Shown here: one piece after another, positions 28,394-36,125 of the stretch
Position numbering within the stretch: the first letter of the stretch is position 1
How the letters are laid out: each line of letters starts with the position of its first letter
From: Candidatus Uhrbacteria bacterium GW2011_GWF2_39_13
GTDB lineage: Bacteria > Patescibacteriota > Patescibacteriia > UBA9934 > GWF2-40-263
DNA: 51,000 nucleotides
NCBI GenBank assembly: GCA_000993535.1
Contig: LBWG01000004.1
Span: forward strand, 1-51,000
Direction of reading: 5' to 3'
Notes under the pieces: model-generated
What the model saw: the letters and a program-made list of their open reading frames with translations, nothing else
What the model was told of the DNA's origin: nothing
Database searches by the model: none
Position numbers and translations under genes: made by a program

Positions 28394-29878
28394 CTACTCC
28401 ATATCTTTATTGTTTATATTCCGGTAAACCCCGGCTAATTCGTCATGAATGTTTCTGTAATGCCTGAATTGCTTTGCATAAAATTCCGCATTATCCGCAT
28501 CAGGCAGAATTTTCCGGTCAAATTTCAGACATTGCCTGACCGCGGAAATTTCATCAGGAAAAACACCTGTTCCGACGCCGGCCAATAACGCACTCCCGAA
28601 TGAAGCGTCGCAAATAGACGGACACTTGACAGGGGCATTAAATACATCACTGATAATTCGGCACCAGAGTTCGTTTTTAGCACCCCCTCCTATCAATATG
28701 AATTCATGCGTTTCAAGGCCCATTTTCTCAATGGTACTGTAACAGTCACGCAATGAAAAAGCCACCCCTTCAAGCAATGCCCTTGAAAGATCCGCTTTGC
28801 ATGATCCCATTGACAATCCTGTGAAACTTCCTCTCAGAAAAGGGTCCCAGTAAGGCGAACGCTCCCCCATCAGGTACGGATGAAAAAATACTCCGCCGCT
28901 TCCCGGCGGAGATTTTGCCGCCAGCTGATTCAGTTCCTGATAAGTCGTTTCAGGCGTACAGAAATTATCTCTGAACCAACGTTGACAGGCTGCCGCCGCG
29001 TTAGTGGCGGTAACAGTGTACCACATACCGGGAACGACATGCGAATATGTCAATGTTTCGGGGTGTGGATGCGCATTGGAAGTCATGACATTCACATTTC
29101 CTGCGGTAGCCAGTTTTAGTATGCACTGTCCTGATTCAATAGCGCCGGAAGCATAATCTTCCACTGCCGAATCGCTGGCCCCCATGATGACGGGAATACC
29201 TTCAGGTAATCCTGTTTCCAATGCGGCTCCCGCAGTCAGTTTTCCTGCTATGTCAGTCGGTCTTCCGATGCGGGGCAATGCCTTTACTGATATATCGGCC
29301 AAAGCGCAAAGTTCCTCTGACCAGCAGGAGTTTTTCATGTCCCAGAATAATGTTCCCTGGGATTCTATGCAGTCACAAGCCATTTCACCTGTCAGAAGGA
29401 AACGGATATAATCTTTTACAAAAAGGATATGTTTAACCTTCTTGAGATTTTCCGGTTCATTATTTTTCAGCCAGAGCATCTGGGGAAGCGTCCAGGTCGG
29501 AGTTGGAGTTTGGTATGCGGTATTGAAAATGAGAGCGAAATAATTCTTTTTCAGAAATCCGCATTCTTTTACGCTTCTCTGGTCTGTCCAGATAATAGTC
29601 GGACGAATGACGTTCAATTTGCCATCCAGAAGCACAGCTCCGTGTGTATAACTGTCAAGAGCGACTGCCGCGATTTTCTCGCGGTGTTTTAATTTTCTCA
29701 GGATTGTACACATTGTTGCATGCCAGTCTGCCGGGTTCTGTTCCGCATAGCCGGGTTGCGGATGACTGGTGTTATATTCACCGGAAACGCTGTCAATCAG
29801 ATTACCCCCAGTATCAATCAGAGTAACCTTGCAGCCGCCTGTCCCGAAATCTATGCCTAATAGTAAATCTTTGTTCAT
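28394..29878 (-). CDS. FGGY-family carbohydrate kinase
   Basis: A kinase of about 494 residues of the FGGY family (xylulokinase, gluconokinase, glycerol kinase and relatives). The N-terminal ATPase motif is LLLGIDFGTGGCKVTLID, then PGYAEQNPADW, WTDQRS, the sugar-binding LWDMKN, MGASDSAVEDYASGAI and the C-terminal LIGGGAKNELWCRIISDVFNAPV. It is closest in look to xylulokinase-like members. The ATG at 29878 overlaps the IolB stop by ATGA, favouring it over the frame start at 29893. It phosphorylates a free sugar or polyol; the identity is not readable from sequence. A PfkB kinase in the same operon means two separate phosphorylation steps. Confidence 0.9.
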   Translation of the reverse strand: MNKDLLLGIDFGTGGCKVTLIDTGGNLIDSVSGEYNTSHPQPGYAEQNPADWHATMCTILRKLKHREKIAAVALDSYTHGAVLLDGKLNVIRPTIIWTDQRSVKECGFLKKNYFALIFNTAYQTPTPTWTLPQMLWLKNNEPENLKKVKHILFVKDYIRFLLTGEMACDCIESQGTLFWDMKNSCWSEELCALADISVKALPRIGRPTDIAGKLTAGAALETGLPEGIPVIMGASDSAVEDYASGAIESGQCILKLATAGNVNVMTSNAHPHPETLTYSHVVPGMWYTVTATNAAAACQRWFRDNFCTPETTYQELNQLAAKSPPGSGGVFFHPYLMGERSPYWDPFLRGSFTGLSMGSCKADLSRALLEGVAFSLRDCYSTIEKMGLETHEFILIGGGAKNELWCRIISDVFNAPVKCPSICDASFGSALLAGVGTGVFPDEISAVRQCLKFDRKILPDADNAEFYAKQFRHYRNIHDELAGVYRNINNKDME

Positions 29879-30669
29879 TTTGCCGCAATCCATTTGTGTT
29901 CAGGGTCTATTACCGATAGAAATTTACGATGATTCTGTCCTGCCATTATCCAGAGGTAATACATAGTATAACCGGGCGCATTTATAACCGGATGGTAGCC
30001 GCGCGGAATAAGCGTTGTATCATTTTGTTTGACGGTACATGTAACGTCAATGGATTTGTCGTCAGTATAAATTTTCTGAATACCATAACCTTGTTCTGGA
30101 TTGAAACGGAAAAAATAAATTTCCTCCATATCAACTTCAAGCGGCAAATTGTCAAAGTCATGTCTATGCGGCGGATAACTCGCATGATTGCCGGAAGGAA
30201 CAAAAGCTTCCCCTATAAAAAGATGTTCTGCCGGCAATTCATCAGTCAATATCAAATAAGCGTCGCGCTGGTAATTTTCCTTTCCAATATGGACTTCTTT
30301 GACTTGCGACGGAGATATCATATATGGTTCACTCTTCAATGTTGAAGGCGATGCCGTCCAGGCTATTTCCAAATCTGTTGCGGCTTTTATTGTATATGTC
30401 ATGCCGGCCGGGATATAAACAGTATAAGGCTTTCCGTAAAAGACATTTTTTCTGCCATCAGTAATTGAGAATTTGAATTTTTTTCCGTATATCTCACAGT
30501 TGCCCCCCAGAACAATCAGAGCTGTTTCAAATTTCCCGGTGTCGGAGGAATATTCTTTGTCTTTCTGCAGATTGATAATTCCGAATTCAGTCAACTGAAT
30601 ATCTGCATCACCAATGTTTGATATCTTTGCAAAACCATTCTTTTTGTTATAATGCTTCAGGTAAATCAT
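29875..30669 (-). CDS. iolB: 5-deoxy-glucuronate isomerase
   Basis: A 264-residue bicupin of the KduI/IolB family, matching IolB in length (about 270) and motifs. IolB converts 5-deoxy-D-glucuronate to 5-dehydro-2-deoxy-D-gluconate in inositol breakdown. The metal site is built from SYPPHRHD (His168, His170), MEEIYFF (Glu183) and the later PRGYHPV (His226); FRFNPEQGYGIQKIYTDD and YYLWIMAGQ are typical of IolB rather than KduI. Cytoplasmic. It overlaps the FGGY kinase by ATGA. The other inositol genes iolD and iolE are not in this window, so a related sugar acid cannot be ruled out. Confidence 0.9.
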   Translation of the reverse strand: MIYLKHYNKKNGFAKISNIGDADIQLTEFGIINLQKDKEYSSDTGKFETALIVLGGNCEIYGKKFKFSITDGRKNVFYGKPYTVYIPAGMTYTIKAATDLEIAWTASPSTLKSEPYMISPSQVKEVHIGKENYQRDAYLILTDELPAEHLFIGEAFVPSGNHASYPPHRHDFDNLPLEVDMEEIYFFRFNPEQGYGIQKIYTDDKSIDVTCTVKQNDTTLIPRGYHPVINAPGYTMYYLWIMAGQNHRKFLSVIDPEHKWIAAK

Positions 30670-30683
30670 ATATTAATCCATTC

Positions 30684-32036
30684 TTAAAGTTGTGTAAGTT
30701 CAAGTTCCAGAAGTTTAGCAAAAAACTTAAGATCTTTAGCAATATCTCCACGCGCCATCACGTAATGATGTTCAAAACCATTTTCAATCAGAGTTTCTGT
30801 TATTTCAGATGCGCTTCGTCTGAATTTTACTTTCAACGGATTTCCTTTCAGAAGCTGTTCAGTTTCAATCCCGTCACCGCTGATGGTCATAAGTCTGAAA
30901 ACTTTACGGTCCCGGGATTCGCTGATGCGTAATACTGTTACCGGACCTGCTTCAAGAGGAAACTCGCATGCCAGTCCCTTCTTGTCTCCTCCGTCTATTA
31001 TGGAATGTTTGTTTATAGTTGGTTTGCATCCCTTGCGGCAGAGAGCAACCGGAGCCGCGCCGCAATGCCAGAAAAGTCCTGTGTCTCCATCAGGATCAAA
31101 AGAAATAAGGTCACAGAAAAATGAAGGTTTGCCAGTCAACGATTCGGAAATCAGCATGGCTAGGGCCCCATACATATCCCCTTCGCAGGCAGCGGGGATA
31201 TTTAATCCTGTAAGGCATCCGAGCAGATGACAGACTCCAATGCCATACAAGTCACTGAATTCAGGCCAGCACCGTACGGTCCATGCGTCAAGATGGTATT
31301 TTTCAGTCAGTTCCATAAAGGACGCCAGCAGCGCTGTGCCTTTATTGAGTTCCTCCTCAGAAACATTTCCGCATACGCAGCCATTCATTAAAACTTCTCG
31401 TGCCTTTACAAGGCTTTTTTTGCTTGCTGTTTCTGTGCGTTTTACAATTTCCAGAAGAGTAACGCCTTCAGCTTCCACACCGAATTTTTCCCGCATTTCA
31501 AGTTCGCTGAAATTCGATGTATAAAAACCCGGTACTCGCCCGCCCGCAGAACCTATTCTGACATTGCGGAGATGATTTACGCAGGCTATAACATTTATTC
31601 TGCGTTGTATTTCTGGAACAGCCGACGCAGCATTACCATAGATAAAATCATATTTCAAATTCATTTTCCAGAGCGCATGAGCGTTCATATTTGTGGCGCA
31701 GAAGCTATTTGCTTCTATGCGTTTTCCTTTCATTGCCGGTTCCGGCTCGGACCAGAAAAGTACAGGTTTCCTGAGTTTTGCCGCCATGCCGGGAACAATA
31801 CCGCCTAAGGAAAAGGTTATGTAATGTGCTATGATTACATCAACTTTTTCATCTTCAAACTTACGGCATATTTTTTCGGCTTCCGCTTCATTCTGGACAA
31901 GCTGTCCGCAATCTATGATTTCAACATTATCCAATGTTTCCAGCGCCTTTAGTGAAGTCTTTCTTCTTTTTTCAAGTAAATCCGTTATCCAACTGCCTTT
32001 GACAAGCGAAAGATAAGCAGCTTTTATTTTTTTCAT
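30684..32036 (-). CDS. L-fucose/L-arabinose isomerase-family protein
   Basis: A protein of about 450 residues of the FucI/AraA superfamily, which interconverts aldoses and ketoses with a divalent metal. The Rossmann-like N-terminal part (VDVIIAHYITFSLGGIVPGMAAKLRKPVLFWSEPEP), the middle LDAWTVRCWPEF and PAACEGDMYGALAMLI, and the C-terminal ISFDPDGDTGLFWHCG are typical of the wider family. It lacks the strict signatures of true FucI or AraA, so the substrate is open. The longest frame begins at 32105, but the MKK start at 32036, with AAAAGGA upstream and only 4 bases from the kinase stop, is favoured. It probably makes the ketose for one of the operon's kinases. Confidence 0.82.
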   Translation of the reverse strand: MKKIKAAYLSLVKGSWITDLLEKRRKTSLKALETLDNVEIIDCGQLVQNEAEAEKICRKFEDEKVDVIIAHYITFSLGGIVPGMAAKLRKPVLFWSEPEPAMKGKRIEANSFCATNMNAHALWKMNLKYDFIYGNAASAVPEIQRRINVIACVNHLRNVRIGSAGGRVPGFYTSNFSELEMREKFGVEAEGVTLLEIVKRTETASKKSLVKAREVLMNGCVCGNVSEEELNKGTALLASFMELTEKYHLDAWTVRCWPEFSDLYGIGVCHLLGCLTGLNIPAACEGDMYGALAMLISESLTGKPSFFCDLISFDPDGDTGLFWHCGAAPVALCRKGCKPTINKHSIIDGGDKKGLACEFPLEAGPVTVLRISESRDRKVFRLMTISGDGIETEQLLKGNPLKVKFRRSASEITETLIENGFEHHYVMARGDIAKDLKFFAKLLELELTQL

Positions 32037-32040
32037 TTTA

Positions 32041-32949
32041 TTAAAATCCTTTTTCAGATAAAAATTTTTCAGTTTCGGATAATCTCGGGATACCGGTTCT
32101 GCCACCGAATTTTGTACACTTCAAGGCCGATACGGCGGAGGCAAAGTTAATGCATTCAGTCCAGTTGCCGCCACTGAGATATTTATAAATAAAAGCGCCA
32201 TGAAAAACATCTCCCGCTCCGGTGGTGTCAATTGCATGAACCTTGAATGCCGGACATCTCAGAATGTTTTTTCCGTCAAAACCGATAGAACCTTTTTCTC
32301 CCATTGTAACAGCAGAAAAAATACAATTGAACTTAAAGAGTTTTTTAGCGGCATCTTCCATATCGGCTTCCCCTGTATACCGCAATGCAAATTTTTCAGA
32401 GGCTATAATTATGTCTGATAATCCGAGAAGTTTTTCTATACCGGGAACAATTGTACCGGCATCTATCGAAACGGTTACTTTGTTTTTCCTCGCAATTTGG
32501 GCAGCCGCAATAGCCGCTTCCGTCTGATGCCCGTCAAGGTGCAGTACTTTAGCTTTTTTTATCATCTCAATGTCGACTTCATCCGGCGACAACGCTTCTA
32601 CATTGCCTTTTGTCCATACGATACTGCGTTTGCCGCCGGCTTTCTCTATCCAACAGAAAGCGGCCGGAGATTCCGTACCCTTGCGGAGTTTCATAGCTTT
32701 GATATTAATGCCTTCGGCCGCAAGTCCATCTCTAATAGATTTTCCTCTCTCGTCATCGCCATAGGTGCTGATAAGCGCGGTTTTTGCGCCGAGACGCGCC
32801 GCCGCGACAATCGCAGTCGCCGCAGGTCCGCCGCCCTGAACAATAGTTTGAATAATTTCAACTTTATCATCCTGCGGTATATATGGTACCAGACAGAGAT
32901 AATCTACGCTGCAATATCCGATACCTATTATATCTGAATGGAATTCCAT
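32041..32949 (-). CDS. PfkB-family (ribokinase-like) sugar kinase
   Basis: A 302-residue PfkB/ribokinase-family kinase. The N-terminal signature includes QGGGPAATAIVAAARLGAK (near residue 40), and the second signature DTTGAGDVFHGAF (residues 241-253) contains the catalytic base Asp247. The family includes ketohexokinase, KdgK and IolC. In this operon, with IolB downstream and a class II aldolase at the end, an IolC-like role phosphorylating 5-dehydro-2-deoxygluconate is plausible but not shown. The ATG shares one base with the regulator stop (TAATG), so translation is coupled. Confidence 0.9.
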   Translation of the reverse strand: MEFHSDIIGIGYCSVDYLCLVPYIPQDDKVEIIQTIVQGGGPAATAIVAAARLGAKTALISTYGDDERGKSIRDGLAAEGINIKAMKLRKGTESPAAFCWIEKAGGKRSIVWTKGNVEALSPDEVDIEMIKKAKVLHLDGHQTEAAIAAAQIARKNKVTVSIDAGTIVPGIEKLLGLSDIIIASEKFALRYTGEADMEDAAKKLFKFNCIFSAVTMGEKGSIGFDGKNILRCPAFKVHAIDTTGAGDVFHGAFIYKYLSGGNWTECINFASAVSALKCTKFGGRTGIPRLSETEKFLSEKGF

Positions 32950-33752
32950 TATTTCTTATGCCTTTCCCTGTTTTTTTCAGCCAATATTAATTTGATACCG
33001 TTTTTCTTGAATTTTCCTGCTTCTTCTGAATTAAGTTCATAGTCACTTATGACAGCATCAAATACGTCTAAATCAGTTACTTTCAACAAACAATCACGCT
33101 GATATTTGCTGGAATCAACAAGACAATATTTTCCCAGCCCGTTTTTTATAGCCGCCTTGAGAGTGCCAAGGATGTAGTCATTTGTAGTCGAAAGACCTCT
33201 TTCCGAGGAAAATCCAGCGCCCGATATAAAAATCTTTTTGAAAGTCATTTTTGACACGAACTCCTGAACCAGATCACCAAGAAAGGCATTTATCTGATAA
33301 TCAAGTCTGCCGCCTGTAGATATAAATTTTATTTTGCCGTTCGAATGTTTACCTAGAGATTGAACATGCACCGAATTGCTTATAATAGTTAAATCCTCTA
33401 ATGGATTTTCATAAAGCATTTCGGCAAGATAATAACATGTTGAAGAGGCATCAAGAAAAATGGTATCTCCGGGTAATATCTTTTTAATCGCGCTTAAAGC
33501 AATTGCTTTTTTCAGAGCTCCATTTTCCTTTAATCTTTTTTCATATTCAATTTCGATGGATTTGTGAGCTGTTACTTCAATACAGCCATAAGATTTTTTT
33601 ATGAAACCATTTTTTTCAAGTATATCAAGATCCCTGTGTATTGTCGCTTTCGAGGCGTTGGTATTATTAATCACTTCATCAATCTGATGAAATTTTTTTG
33701 ACTGAAGCATCTTTAGTAAGTTATCTCTTCTTATCTCTGGATTTCTTTGCAT
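32949..33752 (-). CDS. DeoR/GlpR-family transcriptional regulator
   Basis: A 267-residue repressor of the DeoR family. An N-terminal winged helix-turn-helix (residues about 5-57, RRDNLLKMLQSKKFHQIDEV ... ATIHRDLDILEKNGFI) is followed by the sugar-phosphate sensing DeoR C-terminal domain (GDTIFLDASSTCYYLAEML, TIISNSVHVQSLG, STGGRLDY, FISGAGFSSERGLST, LVDSSKYQRDC). It is the first gene of the operon behind the promoter at 33784-33811, so it is autoregulated in all likelihood, with a phosphorylated intermediate as inducer. A palindrome at 33826-33841 is a candidate operator. Confidence 0.92.
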   Translation of the reverse strand: MQRNPEIRRDNLLKMLQSKKFHQIDEVINNTNASKATIHRDLDILEKNGFIKKSYGCIEVTAHKSIEIEYEKRLKENGALKKAIALSAIKKILPGDTIFLDASSTCYYLAEMLYENPLEDLTIISNSVHVQSLGKHSNGKIKFISTGGRLDYQINAFLGDLVQEFVSKMTFKKIFISGAGFSSERGLSTTNDYILGTLKAAIKNGLGKYCLVDSSKYQRDCLLKVTDLDVFDAVISDYELNSEEAGKFKKNGIKLILAEKNRERHKK

Positions 33753-33783
33753 ATGCTCATTGCCTTATCTTTGGATTAAATAA

Positions 33784-33811
33784 ATTATACAATATATTTT
33801 TTTAATGTCAA
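33784..33811 (-). promoter_or_regulatory. Sigma70-type promoter of the 12-gene operon
   Basis: On the - strand TTGACA (33811-33806) and TATAAT (33789-33784) are separated by 16 bases, both boxes matching consensus exactly. Initiation would be near 33777, about 25 bases before the DeoR start codon. The A/T-rich spacer and leader fit a strong, repressible promoter. Confidence 0.75.
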
Positions 33812-33825
33812 TACAAAATCTCATA

Positions 33826-33841
33826 ATATTTCATAAAATAT
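33826..33841. promoter_or_regulatory. Candidate DeoR operator palindrome
   Basis: An inverted repeat ATATTT-CATA-AAATAT lies 15 bases upstream of the -35 box of the operon promoter. Position and symmetry suit a regulator site, but the region is A/T-rich, so chance symmetry is possible. Confidence 0.35.
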
Positions 33842-33880
33842 CAATTTATCCCACGTAAATGAAGTGATGGATTGAGTTTA

Positions 33881-33890
33881 TGAAACGTTT
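33881..33890. promoter_or_regulatory. LacI-type operator-like palindrome
   Basis: TGAAACGTTT contains the perfect palindrome AAACGTTT with central CG, the shape used by LacI-family and CcpA-like regulators. It overlaps by two bases the -35 box of the + strand promoter at 33889-33916 and lies about 70 bases upstream of the operon promoter. It resembles the site at 38119-38130 near the LacI gene. Confidence 0.35.
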
Positions 33891-33916
33891 GCCGCCTGAG
33901 GGGGCCCGTCTATAAT
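33889..33916 (+). promoter_or_regulatory. Promoter of the putative small RNA
   Basis: TTGCCG (33889-33894) and a perfect TATAAT (33911-33916) are 16 bases apart on the + strand. No protein gene lies on the + strand until 36126, and a terminator follows within about 70 bases, so this promoter appears to serve a short transcript only. Confidence 0.5.
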
Positions 33917-33922
33917 AAAGAC

Positions 33923-33987
33923 AGCAATCTAATATTATATACATTGTTTCACTATCATTCCTCTGAGATGATAGTGAATCTTTTTTT
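33923..33987 (+). ncRNA. Putative small RNA of about 65 nucleotides
   Basis: Inferred from a promoter at 33889-33916 and a terminator ending at 33987. The predicted RNA has an A/U-rich single-stranded 5' part of about 25 bases and then an 11-base-pair terminator stem. The hairpin loop holds UCCUCU, which could pair with Shine-Dalgarno sequences of AGAGG type, as in several Gram-positive regulatory RNAs. It lies between two - strand sugar operons with an operator-like palindrome at its promoter. It resembles no RNA family known to me, and no expression evidence is available. Confidence 0.4.
33948..33987 (+). terminator. Rho-independent terminator, + strand
   Basis: A perfect 11-base inverted repeat TTCACTATCAT / ATGATAGTGAA (33948-33958 and 33968-33978) with a 9-base loop is followed by TCTTTTTTT. 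The T run is only on the + strand side, so it terminates + strand transcripts. It lies 15 bases past the stop of the - strand oxidoreductase and may also end that message poorly. Confidence 0.65.
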
Positions 33988-33992
33988 CATGT

Positions 33993-34973
33993 TTATGTAT
34001 GTTTCGTATTTCTTATATTCCGGCATATTTCAATTGCCTGCAATGATGATACCGGAAGACATCTTTCCGGTTTGCTTCGATTTTCAATACATTTTGCAAA
34101 ATATTCAAGTTCGGCTTGATAGGCATCTCCATTCATTGTTATAAATTCGTTGCCTTTATCTGTGCCAATGTGGATAACATCAGACTGCAATGAACTAAAA
34201 CGGATGCTTCCTTTTTCGAAAGTCGCAGCGTATTCAGATACAAATGGTGTATGTTGATAAAGAAATCCGCCTTTAATACTGACTTTTGCCTGATTATCGT
34301 TGTAACGAAACAATAATTCCCAGTATTCATCAACCTTCAGGTTAACCTCTATGTTTTCTGGAAGCCCCAGACAGGAATTCGCAAAATCTATGTCATGTAT
34401 AAGCAGATCAAACAACGAACCTCCACAAGTCTTTTTGATTTCAGTATCCAGCCAGACGCCCCATGTGGGCTCGCCACACATCCGGGTTGTAGTTAAAAGC
34501 TTTAATTCGCCATAGCACTTATCTCTAATACGTTCAGCTAAAAATTTCCACGCAGGAGCAAACCTGACACAATGTGCGACCATCATGATACGATTTTTTT
34601 CTTCTGCAAGTTCAATGAGTTCTCTGCATTGTCCCAATTCCGGGCAGAACGGTTTTTCCAGTAAGACGTCAAGCCCAAGATTTAATGCTTTCTTAGTTAA
34701 CTCATAATGCATAAATAACGGCACGCAAATAGATACCGCATCGGGTTTTTCTATTTTGCAACATTCATCAAGAGTCTTATAAACAGGTGTTTGCTTCAAA
34801 CGTTCCAGCGGTAAATCGCAATTACCCTGATTGCCTGTTTTATCAATGTCTGCAAAAATATCTGCTGATCGATTATCGACAATTCCTAATAATTCAAGTT
34901 TGTCCGATGCAATGATGTTTTTTGCATGCACCACACCCATGAAACCAAAACCGACTATCACCATCTTTTTCAT
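33993..34973 (-). CDS. Gfo/Idh/MocA family oxidoreductase
   Basis: A 326-residue NAD(P)-dependent oxidoreductase with a clean Rossmann motif VGFGFMG (residues 7-13), LLEKPFCPE (EKP 105-107) and the active site LLIHDID (His192, Asp195). The length is normal. The start overlaps the stop of the MDR dehydrogenase by ATGA, so the two are translated together and probably act on successive or the same intermediate. The pair is divergent from the AraC-type regulator at 36126. The substrate is unknown. Confidence 0.88.
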   Translation of the reverse strand: MKKMVIVGFGFMGVVHAKNIIASDKLELLGIVDNRSADIFADIDKTGNQGNCDLPLERLKQTPVYKTLDECCKIEKPDAVSICVPLFMHYELTKKALNLGLDVLLEKPFCPELGQCRELIELAEEKNRIMMVAHCVRFAPAWKFLAERIRDKCYGELKLLTTTRMCGEPTWGVWLDTEIKKTCGGSLFDLLIHDIDFANSCLGLPENIEVNLKVDEYWELLFRYNDNQAKVSIKGGFLYQHTPFVSEYAATFEKGSIRFSSLQSDVIHIGTDKGNEFITMNGDAYQAELEYFAKCIENRSKPERCLPVSSLQAIEICRNIRNTKHT

Positions 34974-36028
34974 TTCGCATTATCCCATTTAAAGATTATT
35001 CCCATATCCTTTGAACGGTCTTGACGCAAATCCTGATAAACACCTGGTGCGTCCGTGTAGTCCACTTGCCTGCTGATGAGTCGGTCAATGTCCAGTTCGC
35101 CCCTGCCAACAAGATCAAAAAACAGTTCGACGTGGCGTTTTATCGTCCATGGATTGTCGGATTGCGGATGTGTTGGATGAGAAAAGTTATGGCAACCTAT
35201 TATTGTGTAACTGGGCCAGGCGCAGAAGTCCTGAAAATCAAAAATAACTTTTTCTTTGGGACTGCTCAATAACAACAGTCTGCCTTTTTCCCGCAATACG
35301 GAAAGTTCCTTCTCCATCAATTTTGCATTACCGGTGATTTCAAAAACCACATCAGCCAGACGCCCGTGATTATGTTTTTTTATCATATCCAGAACATCCT
35401 GCTCTTTTGGATTTATACCAATCACGCCAGAATCCTTCGGCAGATAATTGAGGCGATCGGGAGACACATCAACCGCTAAAACAGGAGCGGCTCCGCATTT
35501 TCTGCAGAACCTCACAGCAAACTGGCCGAGTAGCCCAAGACCATAAACAACTGCGCATTCGCCCCAGGCAACCTTTGAACTTCGGACACCGTTCATAACA
35601 ATTTCAGGGATAGTGAAAAAGACGGAATGATCATCATTAAGAATTTCAGGGACCTCGAAAAAACCTATTTTGCCGGCGGCCTTCAATGTATCCGCTGAAA
35701 CCTTTTCACCGATGTCTTCAATAACATACGCAGCGTGTTTCCCTCCGGTAGCCAACTTTTTTCCGAGCATGGATTTGTCAACCCCCTGGCCAAGTTCGAC
35801 GACTGTTCCTATATTGTTATATCCCGGATAATAAGGGCAACTGAAGAATTTTTCCCAATTGGAGCCCATAGGAAATTCCCCGCAAAAGGCAGTCATTTCA
35901 GTGCCAATGCTGACCATAGTCCTTGATGATTTTATGAGTACCTGTCCAGCTCCCGGCAGAGGCATGTCAAGTTCTTCTATGACTGCTTTTCCGGGTTCAG
36001 GAAACACTATCGAGGGATTCTTTTTCAT
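34970..36028 (-). CDS. MDR-family dehydrogenase lacking the zinc motif
   Basis: A 352-residue medium-chain dehydrogenase/reductase. GroES-like N-terminal domain (PLPGAGQVLIKSSRTMVSIGTEM ... YYPGYNNIGTVVELGQGV) and NAD-binding VVYGLGLLGQFAVRF (GLGLLG 163-168) are clear. The GHE catalytic zinc motif of alcohol dehydrogenases is absent (PGYNNIG instead) and Ser40 stands where zinc enzymes have Cys; there is no four-Cys structural zinc site. It is therefore likely a zinc-free member. GAGG lies before the ATG. It forms a two-gene operon with the Gfo/Idh gene, divergent from and probably controlled by the AraC regulator. Confidence 0.82.
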   Translation of the reverse strand: MKKNPSIVFPEPGKAVIEELDMPLPGAGQVLIKSSRTMVSIGTEMTAFCGEFPMGSNWEKFFSCPYYPGYNNIGTVVELGQGVDKSMLGKKLATGGKHAAYVIEDIGEKVSADTLKAAGKIGFFEVPEILNDDHSVFFTIPEIVMNGVRSSKVAWGECAVVYGLGLLGQFAVRFCRKCGAAPVLAVDVSPDRLNYLPKDSGVIGINPKEQDVLDMIKKHNHGRLADVVFEITGNAKLMEKELSVLREKGRLLLLSSPKEKVIFDFQDFCAWPSYTIIGCHNFSHPTHPQSDNPWTIKRHVELFFDLVGRGELDIDRLISRQVDYTDAPGVYQDLRQDRSKDMGIIFKWDNAK

Positions 36029-36058
36029 AATTACGCCTCTTCGTTTTTATATTTTAAA

Positions 36059-36086
36059 TTGACTTGTCTTTTTATTATTATATATT
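36059..36086 (+). promoter_or_regulatory. Possible promoter of the AraC-type regulator
   Basis: TTGACT (36059-36064) and TATATT (36081-36086) are 16 bases apart, about 40 bases before the regulator start. The region is shared with the leader of the divergent dehydrogenase operon, so a regulator bound here could govern both. It is A/T-rich, and the call is moderate. Confidence 0.45.
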
Positions 36087-36125
36087 AATAATAGGATTTA
36101 ATCTCACCCAAAAAGGTCAAAAAGT

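Noticed and set aside
29875-30669. KduI (5-keto-4-deoxyuronate isomerase) as identity of the bicupin
   Set aside because: Length and the SYPPHRHD, EEIYFF and GYHPV motifs fit IolB better than KduI.
33948-33978. Hairpin as the terminator of the - strand MDR/Gfo-Idh operon
   Set aside because: Position is right, but on the - strand it is followed by ACAATGTATA with no T run; the T run is on the + strand side.
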